DNA of 64,000 bases from Symbiodinium microadriaticum (GCA_001939145.1 LSRX01001662.1:33599-97598), one strand, 5' to 3'; counted from the first letter of the stretch, positions 45,101 through 55,059 are shown. A program made the numbers and translations. The notes: generated from the sequence alone by a model not told the origin.

Positions 45101-48100
45101 AGCAGAAAAAGGAGCCTGCATCTGTGGGGCTGCTGGAGGTCCATAAAAAGGTGCATGATGAAACGGTGGGTGAAACCAGCCAGGGGGTGGCGGGGGCGGC
45201 TGTTGGTATGGCCTCGGCCATGTGTGCCAACTTGGCACAGGCTGTGGAGGGGGTGTAACTTGAGCAGGCTGTGATGGAGGCTCCCATTGTCCCGGAGCAT
45301 TGCTAGTAAGCCTTGCTTTGTTTCCCGCGCTTCGGCTAGGAGTTCGGCTTCGCTGGCTTCGCCTGCTTTGCCGGGAGGGGGATCTTGCTTGAATCCTTAT
45401 CGGGGCACCAGTCGGCCTCGGTCTTGGGGGTGGCACAGTTTGTGCAGCTGCTGGCAGTGCTGGCTGTGTTGGTGCCGCTGTTGATGCCGGTGCTGGGACC
45501 AGCTGGGTCGGAGTCGAAGCTCCTCCTTTCCCATCTCCACAGAAAAACTGAAACACGTAGGATGACATGGCTCAGGAGCTTACGTTACGTTTGCCCGAGA
45601 CACTCAGATCAAAAAGGCTTCACTTGCAAACATGCATGTTGCTGAAGAAGCACCACAATGATAAGCACAAACACATGCTAAATGCTTTTGTTCGCAGATC
45701 AGACAGTGTGCAACGTATGTACAGGCACCTATCTTCTGCTGGGACACTGACTCAAAAGCAGAAAGTGACACCCACAGCGGTAGCTTGCTCTTACGAGCAT
45801 CTCAGCACATGCTCTGCCAAGGGGCAAAGGGCGATGAAATTGCATGGGGCCCCCCAAATTGGGTGAAACTGTACAAGACCCTTCTAAAAGTTCACTGGAT
45901 GAAATGGGGCTTGGATCAGCTTGAAGAGAGGAGTGTGATGACTTCTTCTTCTTTCTTTTGGAAGATTTTGTGCTTCTGGATGTCCTTCTTGTGTTTGGAT
46001 TTTCCAACATCTTTGGACTTGGCGTGTTTGCGAGATTTGCTTTTGAGGGCACCAACTGTAGTAGACGAAGACTTCGGCTTGTCTGGAGTTGGCTCAAAAG
46101 CTGAATGCCATGAACTTGTTTCTTCAGAGCACACCGAAGAAGGCTTGAAATGGTCCATGGCTGGGAGCGAGGTTGAGCACAAACTTCTCGCTTGTAGAAG
46201 ACAAATAACATCGAAAAGCAGGAAACGAAAGCTGCTGCTGCACGAAGGCTCTTTTTGTAGAGACAACTCGACATCACTGTACCGGGCTCCTAACGATCAG
46301 GAGACGAAGGTCTGGTATTAGGTCTGCATGAAACCTGAACCGATCTGTAACTGGTTCATGGACCCAAAAACTGACAATGTTGCGTGTTTGCGAGCACATC
46401 CATAGGCGTCGATAATCCAACATGTTGTGGAATTGCACCACAGCGGAAACCGAACGATTGCATTCTTTACAGACACTGGCATAGACTGTCAGATGTGGCA
46501 TGGCAGGTGACCCGTAGGACACCGGCACAAAGATTTTGGGGTGCTGTACAAACATCGTGTAAACACAGTACTTAAAACTCCTGGCTCGCGACGACATCTG
46601 TCGAAAGGTAACTCGAGTTCTTTGAGAATATGGTGGCCAAGCCTGTCAACTTCTCGATCAAATTGACGTTGCCCCTCTACTGCTTGTTGTAGCATTGGAG
46701 GGTCCTGTTGCTCACCTTCATGACGCAGTTCGGGACATGGAAGATAGAAGTGTATCAAGTGATGGCGAAACACAACGAAGTTGAAGATACGGTCGTAGGC
46801 GACAGACACATCAGACACATCGACCATGGCTCCACCCGGCGAAGTGTCAACAATGCTATATCGCTGCTAGAACCACTGCTGGCACCGGAGAACAAAGATC
46901 AAACAAAAGTGAGCTCTACTTCCGATCTTGCACGAATGTATGCACTGTTTATCAAGGCAATACACTGTCAGGGAATACTCGAGCTATGTACAGGTTGCGA
47001 AGTGCTTGCACTTGTTGGGACCTTTGGTTCGGAGGCCAGGAATACTGTACAATCAAGGCTTTCCGAGAAAGAAATCCTGAAATCCTGGCCGACCAACTAC
47101 CCGCTGAAAGAGGACTTTCGGATGGACCAAGCCTGTTCAGGCTGAATGTAAGTCACAGTCCTGTTAGCGGCATTAAGTCGAAACCCCAAAAACTGATGGT
47201 TGGTCACTTCCTCAAGCTGGATCGTCCCCCCATAAAAGGAGAGGTTTTGAAAGTCTGTTTAACATCGATGAGAAAGAACTGTTTCATCACACAAGATCAG
47301 CCGATTATCGACATACCTGCAAATGAACAGGTCAGATGTTGCAGTGTCGAAAAACCGTGCTGAATGCAAAAACTGTGCCCATTCCCTCTGCCAGCTAGAT
47401 TCGCGCTGGATGACGGGTAAGCTGCTGAGCACTGGAGAAATTTGATTTCCTATGCATGTGCCTCTGCGCTGCCTGAAGAGCAGCCCGAGTGTGGTGAACA
47501 CACCCGCTTCAAAAGAAACTTTGACAATGGCTGTAAGATCAGAGACATGCAGAAACCGAATGTGCTTGGCACCTCTGGCCGGTGGCTTTCCAGGCCAAGC
47601 TGACTCGCAGTTGGGTCGCTTTTGAAGACAGATTGAAATGTGTTGTGGATATTCTCTGTGCTGATAGAGTTCTATCAGAGCTGACAGAGAGTCCAGGATC
47701 TCCTGCCTGGGTACCGAATTGAAAAAACCCACCAGATCGTCGTTCACCTCTGCTAGGTGGATGGTGGGATGAACACGATGCCTTCCACAGCTGGGGTGTT
47801 GTTGCTAGCCCCATGGCTTCTGGCCACACTAGTCGAATCATAAGAAGAATGGCGTGTGAAGCTGCTTTGAGCAGCTCTTTGATGCAGCTGTTGGAGTACG
47901 ATATGATCGTCCTCCCTTTCAGAAATTGATTCTTCCGCTTCAAAAGATAAATCCGACAGGAAGAGTACCAGAGGGGTTTATGCCCCACCTGTATCTCTTC
48001 TTCAGCAAGCCTGGAATGCGATCCAGGACCCAGGTGGATAGTTGCTCAGGTGAGCCTTCCACAGGTTCAAAGACAGCTGGATCCCGCCAAGTTCGCAGGG

Positions 48101-51100
48101 CAGCTTGAAAGTAAAACTGAGGGCAGTAAATCACAAGGTGATTAGGCTCGTGGTCCTCGCAGTGTACCACGAAATGTCGATGAAGCAAACTTCGTGCAGC
48201 AGATACATCTTTCCATGTGAGCCGTGCTTCCTGGCTCAAATGCTGAATATGCTTCTCCCATTGAGTTTGGAGAAGGGAGTGAAATTCATGCTCTAAGTTT
48301 TGAGGAAAACAGTGCTTTCTCCTCCAAGAAGAAAACATCTTGAGATTGTGCTTGAAAAATTCGTGCTTCGCCGGAAAGAAGGCAGAGGCAGCACTTCCGG
48401 AACCTATCTTCTCAAAAGAATGATGCAGGCAGCCTAGCTGTTCAATGCCTGCAACAACATGACCATGGGTCATGCATGACTCCGGCAACTGTGCAGCAAA
48501 CTCGCTGCAGGGGCACTGCACATCGTCAATAGAGTCATGTTGCAGCCAGGCATCCCAATCCTTCAATTTATGAAGAAAGTCCTTTAAGGTCTGATGTGGT
48601 CCTTCTCTGATCTTGAAAAGAGGAAGATGAAACGGGACCAGTATGTGTTTGTGTCTGAGGACCTGCTTTCTGATCCATGCCGACACTTCCGAACAAAAGC
48701 TGGGATGGGAAGTAAATCGAAGCTGAAGCCCCAAGGCTGACTTGGGCCAAGGCATGTTTCTGTACAAACAAACAGATTTGAGGATCTTGCGAGCTTTGCT
48801 CGTGCCCGGCTCCTCCAAGCAATTGCTCAACCTAACGAGCGAGTAAATTTCATCTGGTACATACCGGCCACTTCGCAGTCTTTTGGCCTCTTCTACGGGG
48901 GCTCGACTGAAGCATGTAAGATTGAATAGAATCTCCCATGCTGACCGACGTTTTAGCTGAAAAAGTTCTGGTTGTAGTTGGGTGTGAAGCTTCTTTCTTA
49001 GCTTCCTCCACAACCGTAGCAAAAACTTCGACGATACTGTGTTCCGTATGCGCTTGTTGGGACGAAATCCCAGTGCACTTCGCTTCAAAAAAGACACTAT
49101 ATAGGGGTGGTTGAGCTTTGGCTGCCACATCCCTATCAAACAATGTTCTGTGATCCATGCTTCTCGGTACGATGAGCACGGAGTAAGAAGAAACTAGGTA
49201 TAATCCTGCAAGCAATCATTTGAAACCCAGTACCGGATGGCTAGCTCTGCTTGAGCCTCTCGTCCGGAAGACAACTTCCTGGCCACTGAGAGTCTATTGG
49301 ACTCTCTTCGGAAAACTGACTGGCTGGTGGATCCAATGTGCATGAAGGTGTAAGGCTGCCGATATTGTTCAACACTTGAAAAATGGCGCCAATCCACAGC
49401 AACTTTCATGTAAACAGCATTTTGGGCTTGAAACCTCGGCCACGTATAGTCCATCGGGTGGACCTGAAAACACCGAAGTTTGGTACGGATCACTTCAGCA
49501 TAAGATGTAAACGATCCATCTTGGAAGTAAAGCAAGGGAAGAAGGTGCAACAGGCCTTGGGCCCACAACATGGATTGTTTGTTGAAGCCCGGACACTCGT
49601 GTAAAAAGAAGGTAACTGCTTGTCCCAGCAGACATATGTCTGCTTTGAGGGAGCTCCTTGCCGATGAGGCCACATGCGCACATTGCATCGCTAGTCAAGC
49701 TGCCTCGAACTGTGCCACTGCTATGGTGGCCGAAAGGTTCTTCAAAGAGAGGCGAGATGCCAATTTGGCATCCAGACCAAATCGAACTGCTGCCGAAACT
49801 ATTTCGTTTTTGGCAGTGCCAGTCTTGAGCAAATCTTGAACGGTTTTCACGTATTTGACCAACTTTGGATGTTTGCCTTTAAATTCAGGCTTGGTCTTAA
49901 ATGTATTGAGCCATTCAGTGACATGGTCATCTGTGGCTCCCTTGGGGCGAGAATCCAGCTTCCTCTTGGGCTCATCCAAGAGTTTCTCGACATCAGAAAG
50001 GGGTTTTGGCTCAACATCTGCAACAGGCATGGGAGGCTTAGCTCGCTTGCCCTGCTGCTCTGAGGAACTGGGTGCAGATTCGGACTTACGTTTGAAGGGA
50101 GAAATTTCAATGCCATGCTCAGCCAACTTGGCTTTGGCTTTGGCAAGTTCTTCCGAAGCATCCGAATTTCGCACCGGCACTTTGGCTACAATGCAATCCA
50201 TCAAGTCTTGAGCAAGAGGTTCCATGAACCTCATTGCTTCTTTATGTTTGTCTGGTGATGCCTCTTTGTGGCAGGCTTTGGCAGCTTCGTCAATGGAAAT
50301 TCCGCTCTCTCTGATCTTTTTGAGCAGAGCGGTGAGAAGGACCGATTCTGATCCACTTCTCGCCCAGACTATACTCTGGTGGCGACCCTGTGAAAGCAAG
50401 CGAAACGAAAAATCTCCTAAGCCACGGTGCGAAAGTTCATAGGCACGGATGTCAGTAACATCACGGCCTGCCAGGCCCGATTTGCGGGACCACTCAGTTG
50501 GTTGCACCTGTTTGTGCAAGACATGAGCACCTTTCCCAAGAGGGGTTTTGTCATGGTGCTGGTGATCCGAAACAAAAGAAGTGGGCAACGGAGGTGTGGG
50601 CAGCGAAGGTGTAGAAGCTGCTGAGGAGTTCCAATCCGAACTTTGCCACCAACTGTTGCTTGCATCCCATTTGTCTTTCGACCAAGTGTTCTTGGACTCA
50701 TCACCGTCTTTTTGCCACCACGACGACATGGCTGAGACGGTTAGGTGTGTCTTGGGTTCGAACTGTCAAAAGCTGTGGAAATGCATCCAGAGGAGAATGA
50801 CTCAGGTTGAAACTTGACGATTCTGTAGAAAGCGGCAAACGTTCCCGTCGGTAACTAAGCACTCAAGCTTGTCGCGAAAACATGATTACTCCGAAGAGTA
50901 TTTGCTGAATCGAGACGTTGAAGTCCGGTTTATAGAGCCGATCAGGGCTCGGACCGATCAGGGTCCTAGACTGTAACTGGGCCGATCAGGGCCATTGCAG
51001 TAGGCAACCCAACCGTAGACGACACGACAGGCGAAAGCCGTCTAGAAGCACACTCGTGCAATTCTCCCTCTGGACTGTCTTCGCATACATGATAGCAGTC

Positions 51101-51610
51101 TTTCCAACACAGAGGAGTAGGACCTGAAGAGGATTTTGGCTTAGCCTCCCGCCATCTTCACTTGCAATCAGCAAATGCAACAAGCTTCTTTGCAGGTACA
51201 CAAGGGTGATCAGCCCTTGCTTCCCATGTCACTGGTAGCTTCGTTCGTTGGACACAGTCCCAGTGACATGCTGTGTCCCCCTGCAGTTTAAAAATTGAGA
51301 CCTTGGCAAACAGGTGTTCCACACACACACACACACACACACACACCCCCGCGCACACACACACACGCGCGCGCACGCACACGCACACGCACACGCACAC
51401 GCACACGCACACGCACACGCACACGCACACGCACACGCACACGCACACGCACACGCACACGCACACGCACACGCACACGCACACGCACACGCACACGCAC
51501 ACGCACACGCACACGCACACGCACACGCACACGCACACGCACACGCACACGCACACGCACACGCACACGCACACGCACACGCACACGCACACGCACACGC
51601 ACACGCACGC

Positions 51611-51642
<32 letters not shown>

Positions 51643-53300
51643 GTACACGCATCCATGGTTTCGCGCGTCTGTGGGCCTGGTTCCGTTGGGCCCGCGGGTC
51701 GGAAGAGGAAACCCAATGTAATAACCCGCTCAGTCAATCCTTCGTTTCTCGCACGAGTTCCACTGTTGTGCAGGGCTCTCTGCTTGTTCGGCAAGCAAGG
51801 ACGCAGGCATATATTTGCTTGTGTCCAAGATTTGGGGCACATGGTCCCTTCACCAGCCACACGAAGGCCCATCTCAGGCACATGGAACCTGGTTTTGCAC
51901 AGCAGTGGGAGATGAACGAGGGTCTATGCATCAGCCCACGTTTCCCGGCAAGGATCGAAGATGGAAATGGTGAAAGGTTCTTTCACTGCAGTTAGGCTGC
52001 GCCAGACACATGGGCCAGTGACATCCTATTCTCCACGTCATCGCCACTTCAAAGCTTTTGCGGGTACTTCTCACGGGCTGCCAACCCGCGTATAGTGCAT
52101 CTCAACCGAAACAGCTATGACTGTGAACTTGTCTTAAGGGACACGAGCTGCAAAAACGACTGCTTTCACAGCCCTGTAGTTCGAGCTGCATGTCAGGCCT
52201 GAGCTGGCCACGCCAAGATCACCCAATCGCACATCATCGTTGGTCTTCAGGAACACGTTCATGGTCTCAGGACGAAATCGTGGCCAAAAGTCCAAAAGCC
52301 TCACTTGGTCGACCTGCCTTGATGTCACGGTGTAGAATCCTGTGCTATGGTGGCACCGAGAACGTCGACGCACACATTGTCCGGTCTGCTGCACCCCTTG
52401 CACGGTGCATGTCCTGTTCTGGTGAAGCCATCTTAATCCGAGGCCAATCTGCAACAAATACTTCCAGATCGCTCTCTCCTACCCAGGCACAGGGCTTTGC
52501 CTCGCTCTCAGCGTGAGAACATGAACACCAGCAGCTTGGCAAGCTTCAGCTCTGATGGGGACAGACTGTTTCATGTGATGTTATACATGACAAACAGCAG
52601 AGGCATAGGGCGTAGGCACTGAAGCGTCCTCCAGGCTCTCGTCGCGAGTCTTGAGGAACTGGCACAAGTCTCCTGTAGATATGCAGCTGAAACTACGCAT
52701 TCGTCACATCATCAGCGCAAGCCTCTCTCGCAGTACTCCATGAGGATGTGCAAGGCCTCACCTTCCTGAAAACATGCAAGATTACATCAGTTTGATCGCC
52801 TCAGCAAAACACAAAAACTTCGCCGTGGTACCAAAAAAGATCCCAAATACTGGACGATGTAGTTGCAACCATGCGAGACTCGTCTGAGGAGATTTACCTG
52901 AAGCCGGGAATAAGTTGAGCTGATCGGTGGCCCCCAACACGTCTGGTAACGTACGAGACGGCTCTTGTTGAGGAGGCCTCCTTGTTGGCTTCATCGCGCG
53001 CTCGCTGCTTGCAGTTGCTCAGCTGAATCTGCTTGCAGACCTTTGGTGCGGCAATCTGGCTTTCACGTCACGCACATTCACGGCATGACAGACCTTCCCG
53101 ACTTGGATTCTGGATGCCCCGCGCAGGTGAGCCCGTCGCCTTTTCTCCGCACTTTGAAAACCACCTGCCAGGAGCAGAAAGGCGCAGCATGGCGCAGCTA
53201 CGTCAGTGCAATGGACACACGTGCCCCCGCTTGAAACGGGCCGGTTGGGCTCCGAAGCTTCCTCGGCCAAGCTGCTGCCCGAACTCGAAGTCGCTCCTCG
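39120..53300 (-). CDS. NEK-like Ser/Thr protein kinase, at least 14 exons
   Basis: Exons read by hand on minus, in order: 53300-53251 (QQLGRGSFG, Gly loop; 5' edge estimated), 53164-53123 ([14 protein letters not shown]), 53040-52978 ([12 protein letters not shown] Lys), 52897-52832 ([10 protein letters not shown]), 52765-52723 ([10 protein letters not shown], hinge), 52672-52618, 52473-52414 ([10 protein letters not shown]), 52339-52318 (LHRDIK, catalytic loop), 52265-52212 (TMNVFLK, LGDLG), 40076-40035 ([14 protein letters not shown]), 39951-39886 ([14 protein letters not shown]), 39819-39776 ([13 protein letters not shown]), 39708-39655 ([17 protein letters not shown]), 39307 to about 39230 ([14 protein letters not shown]), and probably 39182 to about 39125 ([11 protein letters not shown]). 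The frame holds across every junction up to exon 14. PYYLSPE and HPFEARN point to the NEK family (mitosis, cilia); DLG in place of DFG is also found in NEK6/7. All core residues are present. Introns start with GC (8), GT (3) or GA (1-2) and all end in AG. First and last exons are not placed. Confidence 0.85.
40080..41040. other. Unassigned intronic sequence
   Basis: No gene recognised. Plus-strand frames at 40070-40468 and 40438-40743 have no motif, and minus frames near 40.7-40.96 kb overlap them. Confidence 0.4.
41046..41115 (+). repeat. (CATA)n microsatellite
   Basis: Thirteen or so CATA units with a few CATG variants toward the right end. Confidence 0.95.
41116..41805. other. Unassigned intronic sequence
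   Basis: No gene. A CCCACCCATGGTATCCCCCAC / CCCCCATGGTATAC doublet lies at about 41578-41613, and TCCTCGTGA(A/G)TGT occurs twice (41628 and 41697). Confidence 0.4.
41808..42000 (+). repeat. Degenerate telomere-like CCCTAAA patches
   Basis: Words CAACCCTAAACCC, GTAAACCCTAAAC, AAACCCTAAACCC and TTAAACACTAAACC are scattered among CACCACACCAC-type sequence and G-runs. They lie directly before the N at 42041. Degenerate telomere-unit arrays beside a gap are compatible with an ancient healed end or a subtelomeric fragment. Confidence 0.7.
42041..42041. other. Single N, possible assembly join
   Basis: The ambiguous base sits after the telomere-like patches and 370 bp before the transposase-like gene. 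Confidence 0.65.
42126..42215 (+). repeat. Imperfect 47-bp tandem duplication
   Basis: CTGCAGCCTTATAAACCCTAA...ACATGATAATGC is followed by CTGAAGCCTTACAAATCCTG...ACATGAAACC. It lies in the 5' flank of the transposase-like gene and also resembles the telomere unit. Confidence 0.6.
42411..44460 (+). CDS. Transposase-like protein, two exons and one frameshift
   Basis: The N-terminal frame (42411-42623) has [20 protein letters not shown]. The frame from 42475 has [40 protein letters not shown] and [18 protein letters not shown] (about 42680-43070). A single-base shift near 42605-42615 separates the two. An intron at 43358-43441 (GTTTTGTAAAAC to TTCCTCAG, T-rich before the acceptor) joins exon 1 (GIWML) in frame to the next ORF (43468-44460). 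That ORF carries [19 protein letters not shown] and [16 protein letters not shown]. From memory this pattern is a very abundant dinoflagellate family resembling CACTA/Plavaka-type transposases. I can name no catalytic triad with certainty. A zinc-binding pattern CCLLCRN is visible. It lies inside an intron of the kinase, on the opposite strand. The frameshift makes it a likely pseudogene or reflects a sequence error. Confidence 0.55.
44695..44815 (+). repeat. Degenerate GCTAACTACTTA repeats
   Basis: The words AGCTAACTTCTTAGCTAACTA, AGCTAACCAGTTAGCTAATC and AGCCAGTTAGCTAACCACTT give a palindromic, roughly 20-bp period. It sits 240 bp past the transposase-like ORF and could be part of a terminal inverted repeat. 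A short GCTAGCTAACTACTAAAC word also occurs near 6337. Confidence 0.6.
44849..46830 (-). other. Pro-rich and Lys/Ser-rich minus frames, unrecognised
   Basis: A 239-residue frame (45568-44849) is very rich in Pro, Ala and Gln ([19 protein letters not shown]) with an SR-like patch ([19 protein letters not shown]). A second frame (46277-45729) has a hydrophobic start and [13 protein letters not shown]. Frames at 46274-46827 have no motif. They may be low-complexity parts of a mobile-element protein or chance. They lie within the kinase intron on the kinase strand, between the transposase and element B. Confidence 0.3.
46980..49688 (-). pseudogene. GIY-YIG nuclease and RT, retroelement B
   Basis: The frame 49688-49194 (164 residues) holds the nuclease: [19 protein letters not shown] preceded by [10 protein letters not shown], then AELAIRYW. 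After a shift near 49130 the frame 49139-47940 (399 residues) starts with [17 protein letters not shown], followed by the linker with [14 protein letters not shown]. After two more shifts (near 47950 and 47760) the RT appears: [17 protein letters not shown] (motif A region), [18 protein letters not shown] (motif B) and [12 protein letters not shown] (motif C, YVDN). The thumb continues to about 46980 in yet another frame ([16 protein letters not shown]). YVDN is, from memory, usual in this dinoflagellate family. A nuclease placed before the RT differs from Penelope elements, where GIY-YIG is C-terminal. At least three frame breaks indicate a dead copy or a poor consensus. Confidence 0.7.
49695..50729 (-). 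CDS. ORF1 of GIY-YIG retroelement B
   Basis: This is a clean frame of 344 residues from an ATG. The start is rich in Trp, Ser, Lys and Asp ([18 protein letters not shown]). The middle has [17 protein letters not shown] and charged helices ([26 protein letters not shown]). The end has [19 protein letters not shown] and [19 protein letters not shown], shared with element A. No known domain. It stops at TGA followed by CTAG, and the nuclease ORF (49688) continues in the same frame. TGA CTAG is the best-known stop-codon readthrough context in eukaryotes, so a low-level ORF1-ORF2 fusion is possible. It lies on the kinase strand inside the kinase intron. Confidence 0.6.
   Translation of the reverse strand: MSSWWQKDGDESKNTWSKDKWDASNSWWQSSDWNSSAASTPSLPTPPLPTSFVSDHQHHDKTPLGKGAHVLHKQVQPTEWSRKSGLAGRDVTDIRAYELSHRGLGDFSFRLLSQGRHQSIVWARSGSESVLLTALLKKIRESGISIDEAAKACHKEASPDKHKEAMRFMEPLAQDLMDCIVAKVPVRNSDASEELAKAKAKLAEHGIEISPFKRKSESAPSSSEQQGKRAKPPMPVADVEPKPLSDVEKLLDEPKRKLDSRPKGATDDHVTEWLNTFKTKPEFKGKHPKLVKYVKTVQDLLKTGTAKNEIVSAAVRFGLDAKLASRLSLKNLSATIAVAQFEAA
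50730..51320. other. 5' flank of element B
   Basis: No gene. GCCGATCAGGG-type words occur four times between about 50936 and 50993 (CGATCAGGGCTCGGAC, CCGATCAGGGTCC, GCCGATCAGGGCC). They could be promoter-proximal repeats of the element. Confidence 0.5.
51321..51646 (+). repeat. (CA)n and (CACACG)n microsatellite
   Basis: (CA)n flanks a core of about 38 CACACG hexamers (about 51378-51608). Long Thr-His or Val-Cys frames on both strands through it are not genes. Confidence 0.97.
51650..52200. other. Unassigned intronic sequence
   Basis: This is the start of the long kinase intron (it runs leftward). No coding region recognised. Confidence 0.4.
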
Positions 53301-53309
53301 GCACTGCAC

Positions 53310-54385
53310 TTTGCTGGTTTTGGTCAGAGCTTGAGACAAACGCGAGCGACAATCATCTGAGGACCAGTCTGCGATGCCATCGAGACAAGCCATCTCAAGT
53401 CGAGTTGAAGCTTGGACACTAAGAGTGCATGTGCTCCGAATCGGCCAATGCTTGACCGGGAACTCTCATTCTTTATAGTTGAGAATTTCCTGCCCGTTTT
53501 CCGTTAACTAACGCAACTTGTGCCGCAGACATGCTGAAGCGGTCGAGCACAAGAGCTGTACCGTTTGACGACAACAGGCCGAGTTCTAACTCTCGCATTG
53601 GTCACGGCATTGGTCTCTCCTATTTCTCGGCTGCTTTGATTGCTATGTATTCGTTGCAGATCGTCACAGCTGAGATTGCTCGCAGCCGTTACGCACAAGT
53701 CCATCGTGCACGATTCGAATTAAGTGCAAAGCATCGCATATCACAAACCTTATGTTTCGAGCGCAGTACCACTGTGTTAAAGATTCCTGGAAGCACTCTC
53801 GCGCTGTGTTCACTCATCACGTGTCGTCTGATGCCCGTCTAGCCCTTCGACGGACTAGTCCTGCCAATCTGATGAACCGTCCACAACGAAGCTGAGCGAT
53901 TCTCAGAGTAGGATACAAGGGGCCTCGTAAATGGGCGAGAGCGAGACAGGCTTCTGGTAGACTTTGGAGTCCAGCAACGTCTTGATGCGTTCGCGCATCT
54001 GGACGAAGCTGCGCGTCTGCGAAGACGAGAAAGGCATGAAACTTGCCTCGAAGAACCAGAAAGTGAAGAGGTCGTGTGCCCGGCTAAGGTGATCCTCCGA
54101 CTTTTAGGAAAGCCTATCAGGACGGCAACAAGGACATCGGCGCCCCGGTGGCCCTAGCGTCCTCCATGTCCAGTGCTGTCTGTGCCGGCCAGGAGATCAC
54201 ATGCCGCCGAACGCCTAGGCGGCACCCGCCGAAAGAGGCAAACTCTTCCATTACATAGTGCTTTGGCGCGGTGTGGCTTTCCAAGGATGCTGAGGTTGCC
54301 GCGATGTCGCCAGCTGACCATCTCCTGCAATTCCACACAACATGTGAGGCAGTATCAATATTATTGTTCCTGGAAGCGGGCCCTT
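53310..54385. other. Unassigned; 5' side of the kinase gene
   Basis: Upstream exons and the promoter of the kinase should lie here or further right. A plus-strand frame at 53531-53842 and minus frames at 54117-54338 show no motif. I could not place an N-terminal kinase exon. Confidence 0.4.
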
Positions 54386-54755
54386 GACAAGGGGTATCGT
54401 TTTTGGGCTTCCCCTATCGTTTTACAAGACTTTAGGCACATGACTGTATCTTTGACTCATGTTAGACTAAATAAAGTACCGGTGCCACTCTTGGATTCAT
54501 ACGATGCAAGCAAACTGGATGAATCAGTCGCTCCGAGCGGAGCCGACACCTGTGTTGCGCGTGTGCGTGGGGTATGGCCCCACAAACAGCCTCCTAAAAC
54601 AAATTTTGGGTATCGTTAGGGTATCGTTTGGGGTATCGTTTTAGACCACCAACAGTTCACCCAAAAATGGGCTGTTCAGTCGCTGATCTCAACGGCAGTC
54701 GAAGTAGTAGTAGCAGCATCAGCAGCAGCAGCAGTAGTAGTAGCAGCAGCAGTAG

Positions 54756-54786
<31 letters not shown>

Positions 54787-54825
54787 AGCAGTAGCAGTAG
54801 CAGTAGCAGTAGCAGTAGCAGTAGC

Positions 54826-54868
<43 letters not shown>

Positions 54869-55050
54869 AGTAGTAGTAGCAGCAGCAGCAGTAGCAGTAG
54901 TAGTACCGGTACCAGTACCACTAGTAGCAGTCCTAGTAGAAGCGCGACTAGTCGCAGAAATGATCGAAACAATAGTCTTGAGCTATGGGTCTTTAAGCTG
55001 GAGGTATCGTTTTTGGGTTTACCCTATCGTTTTACAATACTTCATAGCAT
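54386..55050 (+). repeat. Direct repeats flanking an (AGT/AGC)n tract
   Basis: GGTATCGTTTTTGGG(C/T)TT then CCCTATCGTTTTACAA occurs at about 54392-54429 and again at 55004-55041. Between the two copies lie three further GGGTATCGTT words (about 54607-54640) and a 250-bp triplet microsatellite. The arrangement resembles a small element bounded by 38-bp direct repeats. Confidence 0.7.
54700..54955 (+). repeat. (AGT)n/(AGC)n microsatellite
   Basis: Triplets encoding poly-Ser on plus and poly-Leu/Thr on minus, ending in GTACCGGTACCAGTACCACTAG-type sequence. Confidence 0.95.
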
Positions 55051-55059
55051 CGACCTAAG

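Larger units (their letters stand above)
40077..52211 (-). other. 12.1-kb intron of the NEK-like kinase
   Basis: It separates the exon ending in LGDLG (52212) from the exon starting VARVLSN (40076). The donor is GT (GTGGCC) and the acceptor AAG. All other introns of this gene are about 50-350 bp. The intron contains a transposase-like gene on plus, a GIY-YIG retroelement on minus, Pro-rich minus frames, several microsatellites, two telomere-like blocks and an N at 42041. The reading frame and kinase motif order continue exactly across it, which supports real linkage, but the N means its true length is unknown. Confidence 0.7.

Noticed and set aside
51158..51995. Long Thr-His, Val-Cys and Val-Arg ORFs on both strands
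   Set aside because: They come from the (CA)n/(CACACG)n array and its short flanks.
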